From: Fibrobacterota bacterium
Lineage (GTDB): Bacteria > Fibrobacterota > Chitinivibrionia > Chitinivibrionales > Chitinispirillaceae
Reading direction: 5' to 3'
Assembly (NCBI GenBank): GCA_023436145.1
Contig: JAEZKP010000062.1
Location: 1-32,917, forward strand
DNA: 32,917 bases
Shown here: piece after piece, positions 16,407 to 26,325 of the stretch
Numbering within the stretch: the first letter of the stretch is position 1
Layout: every line of letters begins with the position of its first letter
The notes under the pieces: generated by a model
Databases searched by the model: none
Told to the model about the DNA's origin: nothing
What the model saw: the letters and a program-made list of their open reading frames with translations, nothing else
Translations under genes and position numbers: made by a program

Positions 16407-17350
16407 GGGTTGTTTAACTTAATAACTCCGCTTTCCATAGCAAACCAGAGGTTACCTTTTGGATCTTTGTAAAGTTTCTGAATCTGTGCTGCAGGAATTC
16501 CAAGCTGTTTGGAATCAGTATTCCATTCATCACCATTAAACTTTATCAGTCCGGTTTCAGTACCAAACCAGATTCTGCTCTGGCTATCCACCATAATGGT
16601 CTTAATGCCTTCCTGAATTTCCAGATATGTTTTCCAGGTACCATTTTCAAAGCTGTTGACATCCTTTTCACCTACAGCAGCCCAGATTGTACCTTTGCGG
16701 GCATCCACAGCCAGAGCCTTTACATCATTCCAGCTCAGTTTACCTTTTTTCATGTCATAAACAGTCCAGCTACCATTACTATTAACACTGATACCTTTAT
16801 TAGTACCAAACCAGACGGCACCTTTAGTGTCAATCACCAGAGCCTGGACCTTTTCACTAACCAGACCTTCGATTTTTTTCCAGGCACCATTTTCAAAAAC
16901 CGCAGCTCCATTTTCAGTTCCAACATAAACTTTACCATCAGTGAAAGCGGCAATATCATTAACAGAATTGTCCGGGAGCCCCTCTTCGGTGGTGTAGGAG
17001 GTAAATTGAGTACCGCTTCTGACAGCAACTCCGTTTTTACTGCCTATCCAGACCTTTCCACTGGCATCAATAGTCATACAGGTAACATCAGAGCTGGCAA
17101 TTTTTCCCATCTGAGGATACTTCTGCTGACCTACTTTATTAAGGGCTGTAGAAAATACACTCTCCTGAGTAGCATACCACAAAGCATCTTTGGCAACAGC
17201 AAAAGCCATTACCGGAGCACCGGCAGAATACATTTTCCATTCCGGTGGTTTTTCATGAATGGTTTCCTGTGCCTTGACATTTTCATCATCTTCCTGGGCC
17301 ATCACCGCGGTACTCAGGCAAAGCGCAAACATTAGAAACTGTTTCAGCAT
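16394..17350 (-). CDS. Secreted beta-propeller protein with two-component-regulator-propeller repeats
   Basis: I choose the ATG at 17350 because AGGAGGAG sits just upstream and a signal peptide follows immediately (MLKQFLMFALCLSTAVMAQ); an in-frame ATG at 17392 would add 14 polar residues. The 318-residue product has about six or seven repeats of 40 residues of the form G.VWIGT..G....G..W..Y, for example KVWIGSKNGVAV, AVWFGTNKGISV and RIWFGTETGLIK. These are Reg_prop-type blades, usually found as periplasmic sensor parts of hybrid kinases. Here the propeller stands alone with a signal peptide and no transmembrane or kinase part. An acidic linker precedes the blades. Function is unknown; ligand or protein binding is likely. 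Confidence 0.82.
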   Translation of the reverse strand: MLKQFLMFALCLSTAVMAQEDDENVKAQETIHEKPPEWKMYSAGAPVMAFAVAKDALWYATQESVFSTALNKVGQQKYPQMGKIASSDVTCMTIDASGKVWIGSKNGVAVRSGTQFTSYTTEEGLPDNSVNDIAAFTDGKVYVGTENGAAVFENGAWKKIEGLVSEKVQALVIDTKGAVWFGTNKGISVNSNGSWTVYDMKKGKLSWNDVKALAVDARKGTIWAAVGEKDVNSFENGTWKTYLEIQEGIKTIMVDSQSRIWFGTETGLIKFNGDEWNTDSKQLGIPAAQIQKLYKDPKGNLWFAMESGVIKLNNPYPF

Positions 17351-17475
17351 AACTCCTCCTCTATGGCTGCATACTGAAAAAACAAATGGCACTAGCTGCC
17401 AACAAAATTAGTGAACAGTTTTTAAAAATAAGAGAATAACACTAATGGGAGCAACTTTTCTATCCAGCTGTAATT

Positions 17476-19731
17476 TTAGCGTGTTTGAACGGAGGCTGAA
17501 TCACTTGCAGAAATATCAACCATCTGTGGTCGAGGAGAATAGATATTCCTCAATCCTGGGTTTCTGGCCAGAAACTGATAAGTCCAATAGTTCCCAAGCA
17601 CCTTTTTTACATAATTTCTAGTCTCTGAAAAAAGCAGATCCTCCACAAAAAGATCAAACTCCTCATCTTTATTTCGCTCATACCATTTCCTGGCATTATG
17701 CGGCCCCCCATTATAGCTGGCCAGCACAAGTACCAGATTATCGTTGAATTGATCCAGAAGCTCTCTTAAATAGTAAACCCCATAACGGATATTAAAGTCA
17801 GGCCTGGTAAGAGAATCAACAAAAAAATCTTCTTTTAACTTTTGAGCAATATACTTTCCGGTGTAGGGCATTATCTGCATCAGACCCACTGCCCCTACAG
17901 GCGAGAGAATAACCGGATTGAAAATGCTCTCCTGACGGATTACAGAACTTATAAGAAGCGGATCGACACTGTACACCGCTCCATGATTGCGGATCATATC
18001 TTCATAAAAAGAGGGATAAAGAAGAGAATAGACAGCCAGAGGCATACTGCCATGTTGCTGAAAAGGAACACGCCAGATCAGTTTTCTGGCCACCCGGAAT
18101 GCCTGAGTAAAGGCACCAGTGCTTTTATACAACGAAGCCAGATTAAATTGCAATCCGAGATTTCCCGGAAATGAGCTCTCTAAAGACTCCAGAAAATATT
18201 CTGCCACAGACACCAGGCCTACAGAAGCCAAAACGGCTCCTCTTCTGAGCTCTGCGGAATCTAACGGAGTCAGTTCTTTTCTGGGGTAAGCAGGGGTAAT
18301 GGAGTCAAGCCACTTTAAAGCAGACAAGACATCATAACTGGTATCGCTGTAAGACCAGGCACTATCGCCAAGTAAACACAACATCTGATTTGACCTATGA
18401 GCATAGTAATCATAAGGAGTAAGCCGGGTTATCTCCCTGAAAAGTTTTCTGGCAGAAGCAGTCTTTCCCCGGGAAAAAAGGCATTTTGCTTTCCAGAAAT
18501 CTGCGGCTGTACAAAAAGAGGAACCCGGGTAAAGTTTTTTGAACCTATCTATAATTATTGCGGCCGAATCATACTTTTCCATCCTGTAGTATACAAGCGC
18601 ATGACGCAGATAAGCTTCCTCGCGGTAGTCATTTTTTCCTCTTGAAGAGTAAATCTGCTGGTAGAGTTTTGCTGCACCGGGGAAATCTTTAAGTTCCTCT
18701 TTTTGCCATGCTCTAAGCCAGATCACTTCATGGGCTTTTTTGTGAGACGGATACAGTTTGACCAGTTTACTATACCAGCTATTTGAGGCATCTGAATTAC
18801 CCAGTTTTCTGTAACCCCGGGCCATATACAAAATCAGATCGGCTGATGTTCCGAATCTGGCTTCATATTTTTTAAATAAAGAAAGCGCCTGACTGGTTTT
18901 ACCCATTTCATAGAGAATCTGTGCCTCCAGATATAATGCCTGGCTTTGAGAGACCGATCTGAACTCCTCCTTTTTCTTTGCTTTTTGCAAAAGAGAATAT
19001 GCGGTTTCATTTTTTTTACAAGCGAAGGAGTTTTTAGACAGATAAAAGAGATTTCTGCCATTAAGTGAATCGACACCCTCAGAAGAAACAATGGAGAGCA
19101 GTTCTGCACATCCAGGCTCTGGTTGCGAGCCTGATTGAGCGTTTTCCAGAAGTGAATCTATGCTTCTCCAATCCCCTGTCCTGGCCAGTGAATCGTAACT
19201 GTTTTTTTTCTGTGCAGCTGATGTCTTTGCATGCAGATCATACCAGTTGACATAATCTGAATACCAGGAGTTTTTTTTCAAATCAGAAGAATCGGTATGA
19301 TCCAGAAGACTGATTTTTGAAAAAATCTGATTGCGGTATTTCCTGGGAATATCGTAGCGAAGAGCGGCACTGAATGCAGGCAGGATATTCTGTTTCTGAC
19401 CGGAATCCAGTTCCAGATCTGCAATCTGCTCGTAAGCTACTGGTGCCAGCATGCTGCATTTCTGAGCCACATATTTAAACAAAAAAAGTGATTTGTCATG
19501 GTTTTTGAGGTTACGGTGTATACAGGCGAGTTTAAAATAGTGATAAACAGTATCATTAACCGATGAGTCGGCAAGCACTTCTTGTAAAGCAGTCTGAAAG
19601 TCACCGCTGCGCATAGAAGCAGTCCCGGCCCAATTCACAGGATAAAGATATGTAAAGGAATTAACAGACCCGAAAACAGGTGAAAAGATCCATAGTAATA
19701 GTATAATGGAACTTGATTTGAAAGTTTTCAT
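17476..19731 (-). CDS. TPR-containing soluble lytic transglycosylase (Slt70-like)
   Basis: A 751-residue exported protein. The signal peptide covers about residues 1-21. Residues about 30-560 are helical TPR-like repeats forming the superhelical U-domain seen in Slt70 (e.g. SQALYLEAQILYEMGKTSQAL and AYLRHALVYYRMEKYDSA). The C-terminal SLT domain (about 580-720) has the catalytic Glu601 in SSVIRQES, then GAVGLMQIMP and ASYNGGP, the diagnostic family motifs. It cleaves peptidoglycan glycan strands with formation of 1,6-anhydro-muramyl ends. It is longer than E. coli Slt70 (about 645 residues), mainly through extra TPRs. The ribosome binding site is weak. With the RlpA-like protein it is the second peptidoglycan lytic enzyme within 6 kb. 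Confidence 0.93.
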   Translation of the reverse strand: MKTFKSSSIILLLWIFSPVFGSVNSFTYLYPVNWAGTASMRSGDFQTALQEVLADSSVNDTVYHYFKLACIHRNLKNHDKSLFLFKYVAQKCSMLAPVAYEQIADLELDSGQKQNILPAFSAALRYDIPRKYRNQIFSKISLLDHTDSSDLKKNSWYSDYVNWYDLHAKTSAAQKKNSYDSLARTGDWRSIDSLLENAQSGSQPEPGCAELLSIVSSEGVDSLNGRNLFYLSKNSFACKKNETAYSLLQKAKKKEEFRSVSQSQALYLEAQILYEMGKTSQALSLFKKYEARFGTSADLILYMARGYRKLGNSDASNSWYSKLVKLYPSHKKAHEVIWLRAWQKEELKDFPGAAKLYQQIYSSRGKNDYREEAYLRHALVYYRMEKYDSAAIIIDRFKKLYPGSSFCTAADFWKAKCLFSRGKTASARKLFREITRLTPYDYYAHRSNQMLCLLGDSAWSYSDTSYDVLSALKWLDSITPAYPRKELTPLDSAELRRGAVLASVGLVSVAEYFLESLESSFPGNLGLQFNLASLYKSTGAFTQAFRVARKLIWRVPFQQHGSMPLAVYSLLYPSFYEDMIRNHGAVYSVDPLLISSVIRQESIFNPVILSPVGAVGLMQIMPYTGKYIAQKLKEDFFVDSLTRPDFNIRYGVYYLRELLDQFNDNLVLVLASYNGGPHNARKWYERNKDEEFDLFVEDLLFSETRNYVKKVLGNYWTYQFLARNPGLRNIYSPRPQMVDISASDSASVQTR

Positions 19732-19837
19732 CGGATACTGATTCCCCCATTGACTGCATAAGCAGTAAAAAGAAATAACTGCAGAAATAAAAATTGGTTA
19801 TTGGGCAGCTCTTTTTCAAGCCATAATAGCCAAAAAA

Positions 19838-21247
19838 TCAGTCTATATTTGCTTTCTGACGGCGTAATTCCTTTTGTACCTCAGTGACCTCCACCGAGCG
19901 GATGTCACATTTTTTCAAAGCGCAGATAGCAGCAGCTATCCCTGCCCCCTGCCCCGTAGCCATAGCCGCAGGCATGATACGATATGAAGAGTGTGCTTCG
20001 TGAGTACCTGAGATACACCGACCAGCAGTAAGCAGATGATCGCAATTAAGGGGAATAAGCGAACGTAGCGGGATATCGTAAGATTCTCCGGGGGGAAGCC
20101 TCTCAATTCTGGTCCCTTTGCCCTTAGGATTATGGATATCCAGGGAATAGGCACAGCGGGCTATCACATCAGGAAATTTTCTGGCTTCGATAACATCGGA
20201 ACCGGTAAGCTTATACTCTCCCATTATCCTTCTTCCCTCACGGATTCCAATCTGAACACCGGTTTGTACCATATAGGAGTTTTCAAACCCCGGTACATAT
20301 TCTTTTAAGAATTCTGAGACCTGATTTGCCTGATGCCTGCTTTCCCATTCTGCACTAGTCAAGTCAAAGACATTAGTGGCCAATTTGTTAATAACTCTGG
20401 TGCTATTGACACTTACCTCATCATCGTGAGGAGTGGCAAACATTAGAAGATCCTCCCTGGGCAGCTTCAACTTGCCCTCGGATGTAGCTTTTTCTATAAG
20501 ACTCCACAGGCCGAAAACACCATACCACTGCTCAGGATGTTTTTTGATATATTCCATAAAAGCGGGCCTTTGAAACCCCACCATTCTGAAATAAAGAGTC
20601 ATGGGCTGAGTCAGTCCATCGTGTACACGTCCAAGCTCAAAAGGCGCCCCAGCTAAAGCAGCCACATCTCCATCGCCGGTACAATCAACCACCACTTGAG
20701 CCTGAACAGCCAGAGGACCGGATTTGGAATGGAAAAACACAGTTGAGAGTCCGTTGTCGGCTTTTTGGTATCCAAAAGCGAAAGAATGTAATAACACGTT
20801 GACTCCGGACTCATCTAACATGTTCATCAAAGTTACCTTGAGCTTTTCGGGATCAAATGGTACCACATAGCCGGTTTCTACTGATGGGGGCATGGCACCC
20901 CCGCACTCAATAAGTCTTTCTACTACTTCCACCAGTACTCCTGCAATCACCCTGCGTCCTTCTCCGTGATCGGTAGGAAACAAAGTAGTTCGCCCTGCCA
21001 GTCTGAAACGGCCCTCCTGAGTGTGCGCCGACATCAGCGGCATTACCAGAGCAACGGTGGCCGCACCTCCTAAAAACCCGTAGCGTTCAACTAAAACCAC
21101 ATTGGCTCCGGCTCTAGCTGCACCCAGAGCAGCTCCGATTCCCGCCGGGCCTGCTCCCACTACCAACACATCGGCTTTTGCAGCAAGCAGCGCCCTGGAG
21201 GAAAAAGGGATTATCTGCTCCGACTCCGGTCTGCTAAGAGGAGGCAT
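19838..21247 (-). CDS. FAD-dependent oxidoreductase (FAD_oxidored family)
   Basis: A 469-residue protein with an N-terminal dinucleotide-binding fold: VVGAGPAGIGAALGAARAG (about 29-47), then VLVERYGFLGGAAT, which is typical of the FAD_oxidored group. VVDCTGDGDVAALAG (about 186-200) is the second conserved FAD-contact region, and GRCISGTHEAHSSYRIMP near 420-437 completes the cofactor pocket. No signal peptide is seen. The substrate is unknown; the family includes thiamine-type and xanthan-lyase-like annotations that are not informative. It follows the pyruvyl transferase gene by 15 bases and is presumably co-transcribed, which hints at a role in polysaccharide or cell-wall polymer modification, as inference only. 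The ribosome binding site is weak. Confidence 0.88.
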   Translation of the reverse strand: MPPLSRPESEQIIPFSSRALLAAKADVLVVGAGPAGIGAALGAARAGANVVLVERYGFLGGAATVALVMPLMSAHTQEGRFRLAGRTTLFPTDHGEGRRVIAGVLVEVVERLIECGGAMPPSVETGYVVPFDPEKLKVTLMNMLDESGVNVLLHSFAFGYQKADNGLSTVFFHSKSGPLAVQAQVVVDCTGDGDVAALAGAPFELGRVHDGLTQPMTLYFRMVGFQRPAFMEYIKKHPEQWYGVFGLWSLIEKATSEGKLKLPREDLLMFATPHDDEVSVNSTRVINKLATNVFDLTSAEWESRHQANQVSEFLKEYVPGFENSYMVQTGVQIGIREGRRIMGEYKLTGSDVIEARKFPDVIARCAYSLDIHNPKGKGTRIERLPPGESYDIPLRSLIPLNCDHLLTAGRCISGTHEAHSSYRIMPAAMATGQGAGIAAAICALKKCDIRSVEVTEVQKELRRQKANID

Positions 21248-21262
21248 TTTTCACTCTCAGTC

Positions 21263-22411
21263 TCAGGCAGCTTTACTGCCCCGGTTAATATCAATTCTTC
21301 TTTTTATAAGATCGACAAGAATAGCGTTATTCTGCATAGCCCGTTTCTGTAAGACAGGGACCAGAGTTTTAATCTGCTCCTGAATGGCTTTGCGATGATC
21401 CCAGGCCCGATCTATGTAAGCCATCAGCCGCCCTTCATTAACCAGATTTATGGGGGGCATCTCCATATGCATATCTTCCAGAAAGCCGGCCACTTTAGGC
21501 GAATAAGGCAAAGCCACAAAAGGTACACCCTCAATGGCGGCGAAAATAAGGAAATGAAGTCTCATTCCCACCGCAAATTCCATTCTGTTGAGAATAGATA
21601 AGAGTTGTCCGGAAGTGTAATTCTCTTTTAATACTGTAGCCCTCTGAGGGCGCAACATTTGAGAGATCACCGCATGGGAGTGCTGAAAATCGAATGCCTT
21701 GGGTTCCATGGGAATAAAAATCACATCGGCATCAAAGCGTTCAATGATGAAATCTGCAGCATTAGCCAGTAGCTTATGATAATGTTCTTCATGAATGTCG
21801 GGCGCAGCCACACCGGTTTCGCGCACCGATAAACCTATCAGTTTTTTCTTACCAGTTAGCCCCTCCCGTTTTAGCTGGGCATGCTCTACCGGTTCGGGCT
21901 CTAAAAGTATAGCCGGATCCGCAGTCACCAGTATATCACGCTGCACCCCGGATTCCTCAAGTATCTGCCGGGATCGACGGTCCCTCACAGTAAGAGTGTT
22001 TACCGAGTTTAGTATAGTTTTTACATAATCCTGAACTGACGGTTCTTTTAATGGCCCGGCTCCCACCGCATACACCATTACCGGTACGCCATTTTGAAGA
22101 GCTATCTCTGCCTCCCGCAGATATAACCGGGCATGAGCATCATAAAGAATCCCTCCACCCCCGATAATTAATACATCCAAACGGGCCACCTCAGGAACCA
22201 CCTCCAGACGAGCCAACGTTCGCACTTCTACAGCCCGCTCCACCCGGTGACGACTCAAAGTGTCTTCACTATTTCGGGTAAAAACCGTGATCTCCGCATC
22301 CATAGAGCTTTTCAGCTGCACTATAATACTTTTTAAAATAGCCTCGTCACCCAGGTTTAACCCACCATACGACCCGGATATTCCTACCCTTACAGTGCCA
22401 TGTCCGGACAT
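21263..22411 (-). CDS. Polysaccharide pyruvyl transferase family protein (CsaB-like)
   Basis: A 382-residue protein, counted from the ATG at 22411, which has GGAGGGG directly upstream; a TTG seven codons earlier is the only reason to extend it. Family motifs include GSYGGLNLGDEAIL near the N-terminus, VLIIGGGGILYD, AVGAGPL, LTVRDRRSRQIL, and the C-terminal GMRLHFLIFAA with the conserved Arg-His. CsaB-type enzymes transfer pyruvate from phosphoenolpyruvate to a sugar of a cell-wall polymer, creating a ketal that anchors S-layer proteins in Gram-positive bacteria. In this Gram-negative setting the acceptor may be a capsule or exopolysaccharide. It is followed after 15 bases by the FAD oxidoreductase and transcribed divergently from metH. 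The first strand (VRVGISGSYGG) looks complete. Confidence 0.88.
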   Translation of the reverse strand: MSGHGTVRVGISGSYGGLNLGDEAILKSIIVQLKSSMDAEITVFTRNSEDTLSRHRVERAVEVRTLARLEVVPEVARLDVLIIGGGGILYDAHARLYLREAEIALQNGVPVMVYAVGAGPLKEPSVQDYVKTILNSVNTLTVRDRRSRQILEESGVQRDILVTADPAILLEPEPVEHAQLKREGLTGKKKLIGLSVRETGVAAPDIHEEHYHKLLANAADFIIERFDADVIFIPMEPKAFDFQHSHAVISQMLRPQRATVLKENYTSGQLLSILNRMEFAVGMRLHFLIFAAIEGVPFVALPYSPKVAGFLEDMHMEMPPINLVNEGRLMAYIDRAWDHRKAIQEQIKTLVPVLQKRAMQNNAILVDLIKRRIDINRGSKAA

Positions 22412-22430
22412 ATCCCCTCCGCCCTCTGCC

Positions 22431-22451
22431 AAGGCAGGGTGCCTTTTTTTT
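22431..22451 (+). terminator. Intrinsic-terminator-like element in the divergent metH promoter region
   Basis: On the plus strand AAGGCA (22431-22436) and TGCCTT (22440-22445) form a 6-bp stem with a 3-base loop that runs straight into a series of eight T (22444-22451). It lies about 190 bases upstream of metH and just upstream of the divergent pyruvyl transferase gene. It may end antisense transcripts or act as an attenuator in a long metH leader. No known cobalamin or SAM riboswitch motif was recognised in 22452-22638. Confidence 0.45.
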
Positions 22452-22638
22452 AATCCAATGCGATCCTACTTCTTCCAAAGAAGAGATTTTGCAACAGTTA
22501 TGCCAGAAAACACCCTGAACCCAAAAGTCCCCCTCCCACTGGCACCGGATTTGGTACCCTCCCATTCTTTAAACAACTGCCCTCAAACAGGAACTATTTT
22601 TCTCCTTTCTTAAAAAAACGACTATGAAGGAGCCAAAA

Positions 22639-25600
22639 ATGTCAGCTTCCCCCACATTCAGAAAACTCCAGTCCATCATGGAAAATCGCATCCTGATTCT
22701 GGATGGCCCTATAGGAACGATGATCCAGAGCTTAGCTCTCAACGAATCGGATTTCAGAGGAGAACAATTCAAAGATCATGCCTGCAGCCTTAAAGGAAAC
22801 TGCGATCTGCTCTCAATCACCTGCCCTCACCAGGTGATAAAAATCCACAACCAATACCTGCTTGCAGGTGCAGATATCATTAAAACCAACACTTTCAACG
22901 CTAATGCAATCTCCCAAAGCGACTACTCACTTTCTGAACTCAGTTATCAAATGAATCGTGTTTCAGCTAAGATTCTCCGCGATACCATCGATTCCTTCCT
23001 CTCCCATAATCCGGGCTCTCCTAAATTTGCCGCAGGCGTACTAGGTCCCACTAATCGCACACTTTCGATTTCACCGGTAGTGGATGATCCCGGTTTCCGC
23101 AATGTCACCTTTGAAGAGCTCCAGAAAGCTTACTATGATTCTGCCAGAGGTCTTATCGATGGAGGTGTGGACATACTGCTGGTTGAAACCATCTTCGATA
23201 CCCTTAATAGTAAAGCAGCGATATATGCCATACAGGAACTCTTCTCAGAACGCAACATCAGTTTACCAGTGATGATCTCCGGCACCATTACCGATAAATC
23301 CGGTCGTACGCTCTCCGGACAAACCCCTGCAGCATTCTACTATTCCATAGAACATCTCTCCCCCTTCAGTGTGGGATTTAACTGTGCTCTGGGTGCCGCG
23401 CAGCTCAAACCATTTCTCAAAGAACTCTCAGATACCGCGACCTGTCCGGTCAGTGTACATCCAAACGCCGGACTTCCCAACGCCTATGGTGGTTACGATG
23501 AAACTCCACAATCCATGGCCTCGGTTATCAAGGACTTTGCAAAAGAACAGATGATAAACATTGCCGGCGGATGTTGTGGCTCCACCCCTGAACACATTCA
23601 AGCCATCTTTGAAGCCTTACAGGGGATGGCTCCCAGAAAGTTCCGCTCAAAAAGAAACTTCACCGCGCTTTCCGGACTTCAACCTTTGATTATTGACAAA
23701 GATAGCCTTTTTGTAAACATCGGAGAAAGAACCAATGTAGCGGGTTCCGCCAGATTCAAAAAACTCATTGCTGCGGGAGACTATGAACAGGCAATCGAGG
23801 TGGCCAGAGACCAGGTAAACGGTGGAGCCCAGATCATCGATATCAACATGGATGACGCCATGATTGACGGACTCGAATCTATGACCTCATTTCTGCGGCT
23901 TATTGCTTCAGAACCAGATATCAGCACTGTTCCGGTTATGATAGACTCTTCCAAATGGGAAGTCATAGAGGCAGCGCTAAGATCAATTCAGGGTAAACCT
24001 GTTGTAAACTCTATCAGCCTCAAGGAGGGTGAAGCCCCATTTCTGGAGAAAGCCCGAAAAATCAAACGATATGGAGCTGCGGTAGTGGTGATGGCTTTCG
24101 ATGAAAAAGGGCAGGCAGACTCCTTCTCACGAAAAATCGAAATCTGCAGCAGAGCTTACAAGCTGCTTACCGAAAAAGCCAACTTTTCTCCTTTTGACAT
24201 TATAATGGACCCTAACATCTTCGCCGTGGGAACGGGTATCGATGAGCACAGAAATTATGCACTGGACTTCTTCAAAGCCGTTTCCTGGTTAAGGGAAAAC
24301 CTTCCCGGTGCACTTGTCAGTGGTGGAGTAAGTAATGTCTCATTCTCTTTCCGGGGAAATTCCACAGTGCGTGAGGCAGTCAATTCGGCTTTTCTTTTTC
24401 ATGCAATAAAGGCCGGTATGAGTATGGGAATAGTCAATCCCACCCAGCTTACCGTTTACCAGGAAATCCCGCTGGAGCTCAGGGAACGGGTGGAAGATGT
24501 TCTTCTGAACCGGCGGGATGATGCCACTGAGAGGCTCATTGAACTGGCTTCCAGTACTGTTGATGAAAAAAATCAGGAAATCGCAGGTGAAATACCATCA
24601 TGGAGAAGTCTTCCGGTGCAGGAAAGACTCAACCATGCCCTTGTCAAAGGGATCACTGAACATATCGAAACTGACATAAAAGAAGCCCTCACTACTGTGG
24701 ACGATCCGTTAAAGATAATAGAGATTCATCTCATGAATGGAATGAATATTGTTGGTGATCTTTTCGGCTCCGGTAAAATGTTTCTTCCACAGGTAGTGAA
24801 AAGTGCCAGAGTGATGCGTAAAGCAGTAGCATTTCTTACTCCACTTATCGAAGCCAGCAAAGGTAGTACAACCAGTAATTCATCAAAACCGAAACTGCTA
24901 TTGGCAACGGTAAAAGGGGATGTCCACGATATAGGGAAAAATATTGTCAGCGTCGTTCTTCAGTGTAATAATTTCGAGGTTATTGACATGGGGGTGATGG
25001 TCCCCTGCCAGGATATTCTGGACAAGGCAAAAGCAGAAAATGTTGAAATTATCGGATTAAGCGGCCTTATCACTCCCTCCCTGGAAGAGATGAGCTATGT
25101 GGCATCTGAAATGGAAAAGCAAAACTTCACCATACCACTTCTGGTGGGAGGTGCAACCACTTCACGGATGCATACCGCGGTAAAGATTGCTCCAAAATAT
25201 AGCGGACCGGTTATCCATGTACGTGATGCATCCCTTGCAGTTCAGGTTTGCAGAAAATTGCAGTCACCACAGCACCAGCTTTCCTTTGTAACCGATATTC
25301 GCAACGAATATCAAGCATTGCGTGAAAAACACGGACAAAATGAAAACGTAAAGGATCTGCTGACCATAGAAATGTCCAGAAAACGCCGGCTGCAAATCGA
25401 TATAAACAAATACCCGCCGGTAAAACCGGCAAAAACAGGAATTACCGTTTTTGAAAACTATTCAATTGAAGAATTAAGCTCATACATCGACTGGACCTTC
25501 TTTTTCAAAGCATGGGAGATAAAGGGACAATATCCCTACCTGCTTAACGATTCCGAGGAAGGAAAGCAGGCAAAGAAACTGCTCGATGATGCCAGAGAGA

Positions 25601-26325
25601 TGCTGGCAGAAATAATCGATAAAAAGCTTATCCGGGCCAGCGGAGTTATAGGCCTTTTCCCTGCCAACTCCACAGATACCGACGATATCGAAATTTATTC
25701 TGACGAATCCAGATCATCAGTTATTTCAGTCATACACTGTCTCCGTCAGCAAACGATCAAGGATGAGAGTAAGCCCAGCATCTCGCTTTCCGATTTTCTG
25801 GCCCCTAAATCCTCATTGGTCGATTATTTGGGCTTTTTTGCGGTTACTGCCGGTGGAGGAGTGGATGAACTGGCTGCCTGTTATGAAAAAAACAACGACT
25901 CATACAATTCTCTGATGGTAAAGATTCTGGCAGACCGGCTATCTGAAGCCTTCGCCGAAAGACTTCACGAACTGGTGAGAAAGAACTACTGGGGATATTC
26001 CAAAGATGAAAATCTGGAGATAAACGATCTTTTACATGTAAGATACAGAGGAATCAGACCTGCTCCGGGTTATCCAGCATGTCCTGATCACTCTGAGAAG
26101 ATGACCATTTTCAATTTATTAGGGGTAAAGGAAAAGACCGGGATCACTCTTACCGAATCTTTTATGATGCAGCCTGCAGCTTCAGTATGCGGTTACTATT
26201 TTGCACACCCACAGTCCCGCTATTTTGCGCTTGGAAAAATAGGCAGCGATCAGCTGAAAGATTATGCAAAACGCAAAGGCGTCCTGGAAGAGAATATCCG
26301 AAGGTGGCTGGCGGTTTCTGAATGA
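22639..26325 (+). CDS. metH: Cobalamin-dependent methionine synthase
   Basis: A 1228-residue protein, counted from the ATG at 22639, which has AGGAG six bases upstream; an in-frame ATG at 22624 lacks such a site. All four modules are present. The homocysteine domain carries zinc ligands Cys249, Cys312 and Cys313. The methyltetrahydrofolate domain follows (about 350-620; INIGERTNVAGS, DDAMIDG). Then come the cap and B12 domain with GDVHDIGKN, where His763 ligates cobalt, and the C-terminal activation domain with RPAPGYPACPDHSEK, which binds SAM and reductant. Residue numbers are nearly those of E. coli MetH (Cys247, Cys310, Cys311, His759), so the gene is full length. It regenerates methionine from homocysteine in the cytosol. 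It is divergent from the pyruvyl transferase gene and about 110 bases ahead of hisE. Confidence 0.98.
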   Translation: MSASPTFRKLQSIMENRILILDGPIGTMIQSLALNESDFRGEQFKDHACSLKGNCDLLSITCPHQVIKIHNQYLLAGADIIKTNTFNANAISQSDYSLSELSYQMNRVSAKILRDTIDSFLSHNPGSPKFAAGVLGPTNRTLSISPVVDDPGFRNVTFEELQKAYYDSARGLIDGGVDILLVETIFDTLNSKAAIYAIQELFSERNISLPVMISGTITDKSGRTLSGQTPAAFYYSIEHLSPFSVGFNCALGAAQLKPFLKELSDTATCPVSVHPNAGLPNAYGGYDETPQSMASVIKDFAKEQMINIAGGCCGSTPEHIQAIFEALQGMAPRKFRSKRNFTALSGLQPLIIDKDSLFVNIGERTNVAGSARFKKLIAAGDYEQAIEVARDQVNGGAQIIDINMDDAMIDGLESMTSFLRLIASEPDISTVPVMIDSSKWEVIEAALRSIQGKPVVNSISLKEGEAPFLEKARKIKRYGAAVVVMAFDEKGQADSFSRKIEICSRAYKLLTEKANFSPFDIIMDPNIFAVGTGIDEHRNYALDFFKAVSWLRENLPGALVSGGVSNVSFSFRGNSTVREAVNSAFLFHAIKAGMSMGIVNPTQLTVYQEIPLELRERVEDVLLNRRDDATERLIELASSTVDEKNQEIAGEIPSWRSLPVQERLNHALVKGITEHIETDIKEALTTVDDPLKIIEIHLMNGMNIVGDLFGSGKMFLPQVVKSARVMRKAVAFLTPLIEASKGSTTSNSSKPKLLLATVKGDVHDIGKNIVSVVLQCNNFEVIDMGVMVPCQDILDKAKAENVEIIGLSGLITPSLEEMSYVASEMEKQNFTIPLLVGGATTSRMHTAVKIAPKYSGPVIHVRDASLAVQVCRKLQSPQHQLSFVTDIRNEYQALREKHGQNENVKDLLTIEMSRKRRLQIDINKYPPVKPAKTGITVFENYSIEELSSYIDWTFFFKAWEIKGQYPYLLNDSEEGKQAKKLLDDAREMLAEIIDKKLIRASGVIGLFPANSTDTDDIEIYSDESRSSVISVIHCLRQQTIKDESKPSISLSDFLAPKSSLVDYLGFFAVTAGGGVDELAACYEKNNDSYNSLMVKILADRLSEAFAERLHELVRKNYWGYSKDENLEINDLLHVRYRGIRPAPGYPACPDHSEKMTIFNLLGVKEKTGITLTESFMMQPAASVCGYYFAHPQSRYFALGKIGSDQLKDYAKRKGVLEENIRRWLAVSE

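Noticed and set aside
22452..22638. Cobalamin or SAM riboswitch in front of metH
   Set aside because: I looked for B12-box and SAM-I core motifs and found none; a covariance-model search would settle it.
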